From: Trichoplax adhaerens
Taxonomy: Eukaryota > Placozoa > Uniplacotomia > Trichoplacea > Trichoplacidae
DNA: 64,000 nt
NCBI RefSeq assembly: GCF_000150275.1
Contig: NW_002060975.1
Coordinates: 276,130 to 340,129, forward strand
Direction of reading: 5' to 3'
Below the pieces are notes generated by a model. That model searched no databases. It was not told the DNA's origin and worked only from the letters and a program-made list of their open reading frames with translations. The stretch's first letter is position 1. Each line of letters opens with the position of its first letter. This document shows positions 34,501 to 46,590 of this stretch, piece after piece. The translations under genes and the position numbers were made by a program.

Positions 34501-37264
34501 CACCGATAAAATACTTTATGTTGGATAGTCGTTTCAAGCTTTACAAGTGAATATTCTATGTTGTAATAATTACAAATTAAATGAGATGGCAATGCTTGTA
34601 AAAGTGACAAAAACTAAGAGAGATTTTAGCGCGAATCATGGCAATATTTACGTGGAAACTTGTATAGCCCAGTCTGCAAGATAGTAGTAAAGTTGTTTTC
34701 AATCGATTAACAATGTAAAGGCTGTATACATCTATGGAGAAAAAATGATAGCAATACGTGATAGATTTCATTTTTGGGGGGACAGTCTACCCGTCATTCT
34801 AATTTTAAACTTGAAAGACTGTCATCGTTTTATTTAATCTAATAGTAATAGCATGAATAATTTGGATGCCAGCGATGGACGTGTATCCTCTCATATTCAC
34901 AATGCCACAGATTTCATTTCTTCTCTTGACGAATTCGATTTAACAGTGTTGTAATCCTATGCCATTCATTTTAAATGATATTCTTTCAGTATGGCCCACT
35001 GTACTATTTTGCCCTTTTATGTTATCATGATCGCCTTTCATGCTTTCGACAATCTTTCCATTGATATTATTATTTCTGATGTATTTGGAGAGTATTTAAT
35101 ACGCAAAATAGAACGATCGAAATTGTTCAGGAAGGAATTAAAATAGTAGCAGCGACAATATCGTTGATAACTTTATCTTCGCATCTTAATGAATTAATTA
35201 GGAGATACACTGTCTAGTCTTGTCGAGAAAGTGTTGAATAGTTTACAAATTGCATTGATTATTAGAAAAGGTTTATTGCGAATGTACAGTACAGTGTCGA
35301 ATCCTAGTGTTGCACTATTTGCAATATACTAAGCTGTCAGTGTTGAACATTTTTGGGGGTCTTCTTAGCTTGCTTTTAACTTGGTTCAAGAAAATCTTTC
35401 ATCCTTATTAATTAAAGTAATCTGTTAAGCATTTTATTTATATGTTCTATGTACCTACTTGTCATCTGTCATATTTATGATACTGTACAATCACTGCTTA
35501 AGGTTAGAAGCTTCTCTAACGTTGATGAATTTCAATCTATAGACCTAGTTTTTATACAAAGTTGCATGAAATTTTATTTTGAATCAATCAATTTTAATTA
35601 TGAATGGGCAATGAAAATTACTCTGTCTTCCTAATTTCGGAACTATATCTAGACTGATCAAAAATTTTTAGTTGACGAATTTGGATCTATAGACCTGGTT
35701 TTTATATAAAGTTGTATGAAATTTTATTATCAATCAATCAATCAATTGTAATAATAATTAATGGACAATGAAAATTGCTCTTACTAATTTCGGGACTATT
35801 TTTAGACTGATCAAAAATTTTGACTTTAGTCAATTTCCAGTAAATTGGATTCTTTGCTTCCGCTACGTTTTACCCTAAATTCAATTCATCATTAAATGTC
35901 CTCATTGTACGCTATAATATGACATTGGAAAAGTGTAGCGATTGTGTATCTACTATGCAACTTCCTTATCTTGATTAATCTCAGATTAATAGCACTAATG
36001 AAGCTTACAATACAATATTGAATGTATGGAAATATAATGTCAAGAAATTGAAAGGGGTTTATTTTGATTCTTCTTTATATTGTAGCTGGACAATACTACG
36101 TAATGATGCCACAGCAGCCTCAAGATCTTGCCCAAGCTGCAAATCAAAGATCTATTGCGCCGCGTGTCCCTATTCCAGCGTAAGTTTATCATTCGTGATA
36201 ACTATATTACGCCACTATATTTTGATTGAAAAATCGAAATAGCGTAATTGTTTTATATGAATTATATATTAGAAATAAAATGTATCGATGTTTAGTGTCT
36301 ATTATTTCGCTCGTAAGTTACTAAAGACTGTACAGTATACATTACACAGCTAAGATTGTTATAGAAAATATAAACTCTTGGAATTTCTAAATCAGGATTG
36401 CTATCAGATGGTACCTCATTTTGTCAACATACAGATAATAGTATGATAGAAAAAGTTTCATTATGCATCTTTTACCTACTATACTAACATTATGATGTGT
36501 ATCATTCACCGATCTTAACAACTTAGCTGCAATGAATAGGCAACGTAGATCTATGAAATTTATGTAAAGTAATTACGTAATCGTAAAACAGTGATTGTTT
36601 CTATGGATGCTAAGCTAGCATTAAAAATTTTGCTATTGATACTTTATTTTATAGAAACAAGTTAGATCAACCTCGTACACCTAGAGATGAACGACGACGA
36701 GCAACACATAACGAAGGTGGTTATCTTAATGAATTCCAATCTAAATTAATAAACATTTATTATCAGTAATTAGGCAATAAAAGTGATATAAAGTAATATA
36801 TTTGACTAACTGTAATATGCTATTATTGAATTTATTTTTAGTTGAAAGAAGACGTCGCGATAAGATAAATACTTGGATTAATAGACTAGCTAAGCTTGTT
36901 CCAAATGCCGAAGGCGATCACTCAAAACAAGGCCAAGTGGTAGTAAATCCTTAAAGTGATATTACTATTTATTTTTTATCAATACTGTAGTTTCTTTATT
37001 TTATGTTACAGTAACAGCGTTTCATCTCTTAATTTATGGACGACTTTACTTTAATAGAGTAAGGGAGCCATCTTGCAAAGAACCGTGGACTATATTAACG
37101 AATTGGTAGATAAAAGCCATATGGTGAACAAGAAATCCGAAGAGATACACCAATTGATGGTTGATGTCGAAGTACTTAGACAACAAGTTGGCGAATTACG
37201 CAAATTAAACACTTTATATCTTACACAGTTGCAACAAAGCGGCATTGATCCAGCCCATCCATAA
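31507..37264 (+). CDS. USF: USF-type bHLH-leucine-zipper transcription factor
   Basis: Exons: 31507-32122, 36086-36179, 36655-36716, 36842-36936 (or -36939; adjacent GT donors) and 37058-37264, giving 357-358 aa. The N-terminal 205 residues are low-complexity (Asn, Gly, Ser, Gln rich) with a poly-Ala tract ending at the first splice. Exon 2 holds the USF-specific region (GQYYVMM...), the feature that separates USF from MITF/TFE and MYC relatives. Exons 3-5 carry the basic region (RRRATHNEVERRRRDKIN), helix-loop-helix (INRLAKLVPNA... SKGAILQRTVDYINEL) and a zipper ending in LTQLQQSG. The His-Asn-Glu...Arg pattern predicts CACGTG binding as a dimer in the nucleus. Start: ATG 31507 is the first in-frame ATG; an open frame reaches further up without one. 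Intron 1 is 4 kb, the others are 119-475 bp. Convergent with RBBP5. Confidence 0.95.
33751..34090. repeat. Three imperfect tandem units, about 100 bp, one interrupted by a hairpin
   Basis: Units begin with TAC(G/A)TAGACT at 33751, 33851 and 34006 and share CTTGATC(A/G)A(C/T)C and TTCAACGGT(G/A)-type blocks. Units one and two start 100 bp apart, but two and three 155 bp apart; the difference is mostly the palindrome at 33906-33946 in the middle of unit two. Confidence 0.8.
33906..33946. repeat. Perfect inverted repeat (16-bp arms, 9-base loop)
   Basis: CCATGGACTACTCGAA and its exact reverse complement TTCGAGTAGTCCATGG flank the loop CGCCTCGTA. It would form a strong hairpin in either strand or in the USF pre-mRNA. 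Confidence 0.97.
35521..35823. repeat. Two-copy 150-bp direct repeat
   Basis: Units start GTTGA(T/C)GAATTT at 35521 and 35671. They share TCTATAGACCT, AAGTTG(C/T)ATGAAATTTTAT and TAGACTGATCAAAAATTTT. Moderately diverged tandem duplication inside USF intron 1. Confidence 0.9.
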
Positions 37265-38933
37265 ATTATGATACTTGATCTATGCCCTGTTGTCATCGTA
37301 GTTAGCTAGTCAACATTGGAACAAAAGGAAAGGAAAATTTTTGCTTTATTCGCTAAGATATGTTCCTCCAACAGTTACCAAGACTACAACAATCATTTAT
37401 ATCAAGCTTATTTTAGCAGTCGTTTCACATTACTTGTACAGCAACAACATACCACTAGATTACTATTATTATGTTACGTTTTAAATTAGATTGCAGTACT
37501 GTAAATTGACGATCATATTTCTAAAATCTATATTTCCAACATTCACCGATGGTTTATCTATCTACACTAACTGGTGAATAATTTTACTATTGTGCTAGTT
37601 ATTAGGTGCTAAGTGCAGTTATTTCCTGTCCAGCATTTCATTGCGTTCTAACATAATATAGCGTAATCTCGTATATAATTTTAATTATCTTGTTATTCAT
37701 AGCAAATTAAGCGTAGTGATAATACCATTCACTCTATTGTTACTGAACTGTATTATCATACCATTCTTGTTTCATCTAATGTTATACGTGCCTGTAGAAA
37801 ATTAGAATTGATCTAATTTTGCAAAATTTTACATGTTGCAATCCGTATTATTGATAAAGCCACGTTAATGAGAATCACTCGCTGGTCCAGTACTATTAAC
37901 GCGGCTAACGTAGTTTTACGGTATTTTGATTGCATTCTGTATGAAACAGTATCATTTAATCATCTCGACAAGCGGATAACTGTTATTTGTGTAGATTGTA
38001 ACAAGCTCTGATATTGCCGCTGATAATCTGTTCGAGAAATTTATTTATGGCATTGGATGCAATTACTTAGACATGTATCTATCTACAATGTGTTTGTATA
38101 GGTTTATACCAAAATTACAAATGGAACTGTTATGTTTGCCATTTCAATGATACTGAAATGAATTAATTTTGAAACAAAAGTGATGCGTCTTTCATGATGT
38201 TAAATTTTTTTACTTTGATGTAATTTTCTATTTTTACTTTGTTAATTATTGGAAAAATAGTACGTGTTGTATTTACAGACATACTATACTATAAAAATTT
38301 CGAAGTTGATGTAATCACTGGGGTCAGAAATATTCCAAAGCAGTTAATGTAAACAGAGTAGCAATGTTGTTTCAAGCAGTAACTTGCTATTTGGCAAAGG
38401 GATAAAATAGATATTTAATAGGTTTTCATATCAATTTAATGTATAAGAATATAGTTAATGAATCAATCAAAAATTTCGAAAGTGTATTTCTCTGTAGCAT
38501 TGTAACGTCGGCAACGTTCTGGTAACCTTAATAACTTAACTCAATTGACATTGCTGATTACTACACAGTATCAGTGATCGCGCTGAAAAACAGCAAATAT
38601 TTTACCGAACACATTAAACAGATAGAAAAAGCCTTACGCTAGTGGAATTTCTATAAAGTCAATCTACATAACATCAATAATGTCAATAATATGAATGCAA
38701 TATTACTAGAATTTGATGAGATAGCATACAACGTGTGCACATTTCTATAAAGCATAACAGGATTAGAAATTTGCTCGACCAAAAAATACAACAGTACAAA
38801 CCATTATGTACAGTGGCTAGTAAATATCGTGTCACATTTACAATATTTTACGTTCATTTAATAATATCTTACATCAATTAGACATTCGCAGTTGCAAAGT
38901 TTACTTGAAAGAAGATTACAAGCAATTTCATAG
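37265..38933. other. Convergent intergenic region USF/RBBP5
   Basis: It should hold the 3' UTRs of USF (from the left) and RBBP5 (from the right). No ORF, repeat or RNA gene recognised. Confidence 0.6.
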
Positions 38934-41900
38934 CTATTGTCCATTACCGTTACCATCGTTTCCTGACAACATTGGCTGTTTTTCTGGGACTGTAGAATCA
39001 GTTGGAAAATTTATATCAACCGAAGCAGCTGAAGTAATTTTAGCAATTTTGGCGCTATCATCGTCTTGAGATTGCTCTCCTTTACGTTTTCTTCCATTTT
39101 CATATTCAAAATCTTCTTTCTATCGCAATAGACAAAAAAAAATTCTTAGATACGAAAGATACCGATTCATTTTATGATTTGATGGCCAGTAATAGTTTCT
39201 ATCAGATATACCTCCAGTAAACTCAATCCAAAATTTTCCATTTCGTCCATTTCAGGGACAACAGGTAATGAAACCAAGTGTTCGCTTTCCGAATCTTCAC
39301 CACTGCAATGTGTATTTGACATTAGGATGATATTATGGTAGATAAACAACTTACTGTATATCATCTCTTATACATAAACAATATTATATTACTCATATCA
39401 TTAGTGGATAAATTAATCCGGTAATTTACTCGTAATTTATACCTGCTATCCAGAAAAGGGACATCGTCAACTGTCGTTATATCGACTTCTGTTTCTTCGC
39501 CGTCTCCATCATTGGATGGAGCTTTTGTCGATTTATCTTCATCCTCCTGTTTTGAAATAGTATCGTATGTTTAGCTACATTCTTAATGGTTCAATTTAAA
39601 TGCGGCTCGTAAATACGTCGTAATCAGCTTCAGAAGATATTGACTCACAATATCAAATTCATCTTCTTTCTCAGAATACTCTACATTTTCATCCAGCTCT
39701 TTAAAGTCGGGTGCAAAGGCACTCCAGCTTTCTACTAAACTATGCGACCAAATGGAAATAACCCCACTAGCAATGGAAGAAATGATGGCACGAAGTGGAT
39801 GCCAAGCAATGTCTAAAATAGTTTCCCCCTTGGTACCATTCAGTATTTTAACTAAAGTGCCATCACTCGTTCTCCAAATTGAAAGGGCATGTTGCCTAGC
39901 GGAACCTGTTATATGCCAATTTAAGATACAAAATCTGGCGCATTAAATACACCAAAATAAATCTTTAGGGCCATAACAATGTCTTATACCTGCTACGATA
40001 TAGTTTCCATCTCCTGAAAAGCAGCATTTCTTCCATTGGGTTCTGTTTACTAGATCTTGCAATTTTTGTATTGATTCCGGCTCTCTACCCTCATAATCCG
40101 CGGCCGACAAGACAATCTCGCTGTCATATACACGAATCACTCGATCCGATGAATTAACTAGAAAGACGCTGTAGATTTGGTAGTCATTTTCAAAGAAGTT
40201 AATAAATTGAGTTTAAAATCATAGTGTCTAATCTGTACCATTTATATGCTACAGATTAAAAAATTAACGTCAATAGGAGTATGCAAATAAATGTTGTCAT
40301 CTTTCATAACCTGCCCGTTGGTGAAAATTCAATTGATTTCACCGAAGTTGAACTAGTCCCAGTAGTAATTCGAAATGAAACAATTATCTAATGAAATCAT
40401 TGTACGCGGTTTGATGAGTAAATTTGTTCTTAGTCATTATTAAGGTAGTCAGAACAACAATTACACTACGCATTAACAATTTTACCTTTCGTGTTTCTGC
40501 TTCAATGACCATAATCTGTAACATGCAAGCAAAGGAGATATGTAAGCTGTGACATGTAAAAGCCGTTAGGGTATCTGAATGATTTCATATTCAAAAATAA
40601 TCAACTTACTTTGCCTTTTGCATTGCCCGTATAGATATTTTCACCTTTTCTATCGAAAGATGCTACAATGTTTTGCTCAGACTGTATAGATCGCATCATT
40701 GGGTCCAATATAGCATGTTTCCATACAAGTGCGTGTATATGGATAAGACAATATTTTCGGTTTAAATTAGATATTTAATAACTGTAGCATTGCCGATAAT
40801 TTTAGCTGTAAGATATCCTCGTGAGAAATTAAAGTAAACTACACTTACAAACCTCGCTATCAAATGGTAGAATATGATGAGTAGCGTCTTTCATGTCAAT
40901 CAAAACTGGAGCATGTTTTAAAGAACAGGCCAAGATTTGATTTCTAATGTTTATGAAAGAGATTTACATAAAAATTGGTCAACGTTTCAGGTAGGCCGAT
41001 TTAATACAAACATGCCAATTTATGAATAATACATGTACAATACTCTGCGGTAGTAAAAGTAATCATGTATGGCAATTTACTATATTCACGAGTAGATACA
41101 GGCTATAGAATATTATGCTGGTTTAGATGTTCTGATAATGGAACTTTAGCTGGAAAAATTCAATCGTTGTCACTTGAATCATCGGCATGGGCCTTCGTGT
41201 AATGTATGTTTTTTGGTTAACTCAATTTACATTGACAGTACGACTTTCTATAGAATTCTACCTGTTCATCTACAACATCATCAATCATTGATAGGTATTA
41301 TTCTTAACTTACTTATTCCTAGGATTAAATTGGACTTTTGTTAATGGACCCGGAAAGCGATACTGTTTGTCGCATTCCCCAGATAGTACATCCCATATGC
41401 CAACTGTCCAATCTGTTGATGCGCTGACTAGCTGTCGTCCATTCCTACTCCAACTATGAGGAAATCAAGTTTTGATTAGCAATCCTCTACTTTAAATTAA
41501 CATAGGTGTTACGTTGGTTATGAGTTGAACGATAGCATATAGTCTAACAGTTGTGTGAAGTGATACTATGTAGATGATTTGAAATTATTCAGTTGGATTT
41601 AGACAGAAACGTTATTTTATACTATTTTCATGGTTTCAAGTTACCTGACAGAACATACAGGATGAACATGAGCAGTGATAATCTTTGCAATACTTCGTGT
41701 AATGAAATCCCACAAGACTAATCTACCATCATTACAACCTACAGCTAATAAAGTACCCATTCGATTGAAGGAACATGTAAGAGAGCCACTGGCAGAATCC
41801 AGAGTACCATCGTGTTCCTTAGAAGCGTCAATGAATGAGCCATTTTTAGTTTATCAAATCAAAACATGAATATTCCTAATTCAATGAATTTATTTCACAA

Positions 41901-42527
41901 CTATTGTAAGATAGTGTTGATTACGTTATGACAATCGATCGCCAATAGTAAAGAGTACAGAGAGGACAACAAGATATTGATTGCTATCACTACAACGTAT
42001 TCCTTCGTTGATAGGCCTATTTTGACGATACTACCAGTCTACTGACATTCTCTAAAAGTGCCATTGCTAATGTTAACATGATTACAGTCGATAAATTGAA
42101 TGACAATATCACAATCCTATACACTGATGAACACTCTTCCATTGATAGCTACAACTAGCATGATTGTTGTATTGAATAAATACACTTACTTCTGGATAGT
42201 TCTGCTCAAAAGGCTCTAAAATAGTGTTCCACCGAGTATTATTTCCATCAGCGTAGCAATCGATGAGAAAATAGAGTAAACAAGAAGAAGGTTAATATAA
42301 ATTATTAGCCATGCATGATTAGCGTCCACTTTGATCATCATTTCATCAACAAGCATCATTGCAACAATAGAGAAAAAAAAAATGAGATAAAAAATGAACG
42401 CAAATGATCAACCCTAACATTCCATTCCATATCGAATTGTTTCTCATACTACATATAGCATACATGGTAAGATACTAATTAATAAATTGGAGATTCTATT
42501 GGACTTACTCAGCAAAGCTAAATTCAT
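38934..42527 (-). CDS. RBBP5: RBBP5, WD40 subunit of MLL/SET1 (COMPASS) H3K4 methyltransferase complexes
   Basis: Thirteen exons, phases closing exactly, 481 aa: 42527-42509, 42215-42190, 41817-41645, 41453-41313, 40943-40853, 40681-40610, 40515-40486, 40387-40311, 40168-39990, 39905-39649, 39546-39443, 39302-39212 and 39119-38934. It opens MNLALLKPFEQNYPE like animal RBBP5. WD repeats follow (LLAVGCNDGRLVLWDF, ASTDWTVGIWDVLSGEC, NIYTGNAKGK, WKKCCFSGDGNYIVAG, ...HALSIW), forming the beta-propeller. After it come the acidic activation/ASH2L-binding segment (EYSEKEDEFDIEDED) and the WDR5-binding motif (EVDITTVDD), both conserved. RBBP5 scaffolds the SET-domain enzyme with WDR5, ASH2L and DPY30 in the nucleus. 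It is 57 residues shorter than the human protein: the C-terminus ends soon after a short basic patch (RKRKGE). Some introns use non-consensus donors (GTTTGT, GTTATG). Confidence 0.97.
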
Positions 42528-42599
42528 TGATGCATAAGATGGCGAGCTACCCTAATCGAAATGAGCGATGACGAGAGCGCAGGAGCTGACACAAATGAG

Positions 42600-44220
42600 A
42601 ATGATTGAAACTGGTGTAATGGTTGGGCGGGCTGTATTGGACGGATAGAAAGACAGAGCTAACCGCCAAGCTCTGCGGCTGGACAAAGGCATTGACGGCA
42701 AATGCTCCTTTTCGGTCCGCCTAGCAACTTGGGTGTTGCGTTTATTACTGGTCAATTCAACTGTACCGTATGCCTGTAATGGAACACTCGACTGCGATCG
42801 CTTGACTTCCAATTCAGCTACGGATTGGCTCGATGGCAACGAATGGCTACTGTCGATCCATTATTATACCTGGGATAATTCTGCATATAGAACCCTTTCT
42901 CTACTATGATTGGAAAAAGAAAATGATAGGCCTGAGCATGATTATGATTTTGCAGGGAAACAGTTACTTTGTCTGTCTTTTTCAGTCAGTTTTCTGTTTT
43001 AGAAAGAGCAGGACGGGAAATGCTAATTTTCGGTCTGCTATCAACCTGGACGTTGAGTCTATTACTGGTCATTTCAACTGTACCGTATGCCTGTAATGGA
43101 ACACTCGACTGCGATCGCTTGACCTCCAATTCAGCTACGGATTGGCTCGATGGCTACGAATGGCTACTGTCGATCCATTATTATACCTGGGATAATTCTG
43201 CATATAGAACCCTTACACTACTATGATTGGAAAAAGAAAATAATAGGCCTCGGCATAATTATAATTTTGCAGGGAAACAGTTACTTTGTCTGTCTTGTCA
43301 GTCAGTTTTCTGTTTTAGAAAGAGGAGGACGGGCAATGCTCCATTGCTGATGCAATGTTGTAAAACACCGAGGGCGACTATTCTACTAGTCAATACAAGT
43401 ATTTGGCAGGTGTGTATCGCGCTCCAGTGATGCGATATGGAACTGGAGAATGGCCTAGAAAATGCGCATTACTGTATTTTGCAGTAGAGTTGAAGATTGG
43501 TTTCCATTCCATGTTTTTTGAAGCCGTATTGCAGGCACTTTGAGGTCCCTCTTTTGGTTCGAAAGAGAAGGACAGGAAATGCGGATGGAGCAAAATGATA
43601 GTGGCCGACTAGTATACCGATCATTTCAACTGTATTGCATGACTGCAACGGTTCACTACAGTATATACTGTCCGAGCTAGGAAGCCAAATGAGCTGCTGG
43701 CTTGGCTGATTGATTTCAAACAGTATAGAATGACCTGAAAAAGGATAGAGTTTCGCATTTTGTGTCACTAAAACGGCCACTTTTCGTCCCTCTCTCTTAG
43801 TAGACCTCGCTGAAACTGTCCTACCTACGAAAAACATCCAAACGCTCAAGGAACGTGAAATGCTCCTTGAGGGTAGTAAAAATGCAAAATCAGACCATTT
43901 TACTGCTCATTTCAACTGCATTGCATCTCTGCAATGGTATACTATGCAGCAGGCGTATACCTCACTAGCTTGACATCAAACCCGATGTGGCGTAGAATGA
44001 CCGCCAAAAATGATCGGCCTCTGCAGTATTTTTGCTCTGAAATAGCCACTTTACATCTGTCTTTTTTTGATAGTTAGTTAATAGGAAGAGAAAGACGAGA
44101 CATGCCAATTCAGTGTACTAAAGACACAGAGACCAATTACTTCACTGGTCATTTCGACTAGCGGCTTGCTAGTAACTATGACCTTTGACGCTGTTTCTGC
44201 TGCAGCTAGTGTTGGAGACG
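42600..44220. repeat. 317-bp-period minisatellite, decaying rightwards
   Basis: Two well-preserved units (CTGTACCGTATGCCTGTAAT at 42761 and 43078, period 317) are followed by three or so degenerate partial units to about 44220. These are recognisable by 'ACTGGTCATTTCAACTG' and 'AGGACGGGAAATGC'-type blocks. All ORFs on both strands here (42552, 42833, 42969, 43150, 43469 and others) are repeat artefacts. It fills the divergent spacer between RBBP5 and TRAPPC4. Confidence 0.85.
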
Positions 44221-45024
44221 CAGGGAAATTTGGGACCTCGTCCATGTTGTACTTTTACACTACTTACAGCTGCAACCTGAGAACTGCTTTAAACTGATCG
44301 CAAATGCATGGTATAAAGAAATGCAATAACTCATGCTGTGTTTATCATAGTATTTTCAACATATTTGGATCATAATACATCAGTTTAGAGTTGTTATTTT
44401 GCACTGTGATGAGCTTTGCAATCTTGTAGAAGAAGAGTTCCAGAAACATTTTCAATCCAACAATATGAAAATTTATCCACCAACGATAGCCATACTATTC
44501 CTAGTCCTATAAAGTGTCAAAAGCGCACAGTATAGCGTTCAGTATAGGAAAGCATTGCCATTTCGTTCGTTCTACAAGAGCAGCCGCACCCAATGTCTAC
44601 TTGCATCGGACGATACAGCAAGACAGACAGTTCCTTCTGCGAGTGTAGATTGACAAAAATCGCTTTCGCCTATAGTAATCCATATAATGATAACTATTGT
44701 ATGAGGGTGCAATGCGGTGCAATCTTTTTTCTACACCATAGCTTACTCATAATGGTTGTCAATCAGTCATACAAATCCATATCTTTTAGAGTCTTCCATG
44801 ATACAGTAGTGGTAAGCTAGTCCATAGTGGTCCCAAACGAACCCGCTCGACAGTCTGACGTTGCTAGGGCTTGTTGGCTAGATCGGATCTTGCATCCCTT
44901 TCCTCCAACTTTGATCCTCAATTAAGTCGAAAACGAAGGAAAATAGGATACCATTTCCATTAGGAACATTTAAACATACAAGCTATATGAGTAGAATAGA
45001 TTTAAATTAGCAGTGGTCATCAAG
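44221..45024 (+). other. Upstream region of TRAPPC4
   Basis: About 800 bp without a recognised gene. The 75-codon plus-strand ORF at 44593-44820 has no motif. Presumed TRAPPC4 promoter and leader; no specific element identified. Confidence 0.5.
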
Positions 45025-46590
45025 ATGGTCCTGTATAGCGTGTATATTATCAATAAAGCTGGTAGTTTAATTTATAATTATGATCATGTCACACCACGAA
45101 CCGAGGTCGAAAAAACATTTAGTTACCCATTAGAGATGGTTTTACGCGAAGATGAAAGATTAACTGTGGCTTATGGAGAGAGAGATGGTATCAAGAGTAA
45201 GTCAATCGTATTTAAAAGTGATTGCATCCACTACTATAGTCACTATATCATGACTGTCTGATTGCTCTTGTGCTCATGCTGGACTACTGATCATTAATGA
45301 ATGCAATGAACTGATCCAAATAAACCTGCTGTTGCAGCAATGATTGTCAGCATCAAAAAAAAAAATAGGACTGCATCTAGATACTGTAAATTCATTCACA
45401 ATAACATAAAAAATACTTCTCTTACAGTCTGTAGGCAGTAAATGGAAAAGGAATTATAATGATAGAGGTGTAATATAGACTGCTTTCTTCGTTTTCATCA
45501 TGTAGTTGGCTATTCTGTAATTGCTGTCAATGGTGAAAATGTAAGCGGTCGAAAGATGCTAGATGGTACTCCTATTATAGCTTACTTGCAAAATGCCGAC
45601 AATTTTCCATTAAATATTCGCTTCGGTAAACCTAAGCTATCCGTCAATGAGAAAATTACCTTGGCTAGTACCTTTCATTCGTAAGTTTTGATATCGATTT
45701 AAAGTCGTCTTATAGAGTCAAGGTGGATAGAAAGTATGTGCTCGCTATTCGAGCATTACTACGTACTCTCATTGCCATCTTGTTTGCATTATCGGTAGAA
45801 ATAGTTTGCCAAGATAAATAACTGTAATAACAACGATTGTATCTCCTCTCGTTTTAATACGGTACTAGAATGTATGCTATCGCCTGCAAATTATCCCCTG
45901 TCTCAAATTCTTCCGGTATTGAAGTATTGGAGACTGGAACATTTCGATTGTGGTGCTATCAAACATTAACAGGTAATCAAATTAGCTTGTATCGAAGTAA
46001 TAAATCAAGTATTTTTAAATAATAGAATGAAAATCTTATTAAGAGAGAGATAGATAGAGATAGATAGTTAGATAGATTGTTGATGAATAAATGCACTTGA
46101 ATAGATCCAAACTTACAATTTCTTCATACTGCCTTTCATGTAGGAATTAAATTTGTCGTTATAACTGATCAACACCAATCAAGTGTTCAACCGTTGCTGC
46201 GAAAAATTTATGAAATCTACACTGACTACGCACTCAAGAATCCCTTTTATTCCTTAGACATGCCTATTAGGTTAGTAGAACAAAGTTTCATGAGTTCATA
46301 GTACTCGTGGAACACTCCTAGCTTAGAAGATCTCTAGCCTCAAGTATTTTACTCTAATCGCTTACATATGGTCTCATAATATGAAACTTTTGGTGATAGA
46401 TCCTATTAAACTTTGTGAAAATTCCATAACTCGCAATAATCATCCTTTTGTCAAATTATGTGTAATCATGACAATCTTATTTTAATTTTATATTAGGTTA
46501 GAATTATTTGATCTCAATTTACAACGTACCTTGGAAGCAGCGGAAAAGAATCAACAATATAATGCTAATATACCAACTAATACTATATAA
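45025..46590 (+). CDS. TRAPPC4: TRAPPC4 (synbindin), TRAPP complex subunit
   Basis: Five exons, 223 aa with exact phase closure: 45025-45196, 45506-45680, 45869-45972, 46144-46270 and 46497-46590. The protein follows the family end to end: [16 protein letters not shown] at the N-terminus (longin-like beta strands), [10 protein letters not shown], the RDGI segment, then an atypical PDZ-like insert ([17 protein letters not shown] ... [19 protein letters not shown]). A longin second half follows: LASTFHS, the [26 protein letters not shown] strands and a final helix ([19 protein letters not shown]). Typical length is about 219 aa, so this is full length. It is a core subunit of the TRAPP tethering/Rab1-GEF complex on ER-Golgi membranes. 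ATG 45025 is chosen because it gives the exact family N-terminus. Convergent with CFAP44. Confidence 0.97.
46041..46079. repeat. (GATA)n microsatellite
   Basis: A GAGATAGATAGAGATAGATA-type tract in TRAPPC4 intron 3. Confidence 0.9.

Larger units (their letters stand above)
32123..36085 (+). other. USF intron 1 (4 kb, repeat-bearing)
   Basis: No coding exon recognised inside. It contains three imperfect repeat units with a hairpin (33751-34090), an (ATT)n tract (34127-34148), a 150-bp direct repeat (35521-35823) and two degenerate related stretches around 33015-33240. A 61-codon minus-strand ORF at 32932-33117 lies partly in the latter and looks non-genic. Confidence 0.8.

Noticed and set aside
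42552-43849. Several 66-126 codon ORFs on both strands
   Set aside because: They lie in the 317-bp minisatellite and repeat with it; no family resemblance.
44593-44820. 75-codon plus-strand ORF upstream of TRAPPC4
   Set aside because: No domain or family resemblance; composition like surrounding non-coding DNA.
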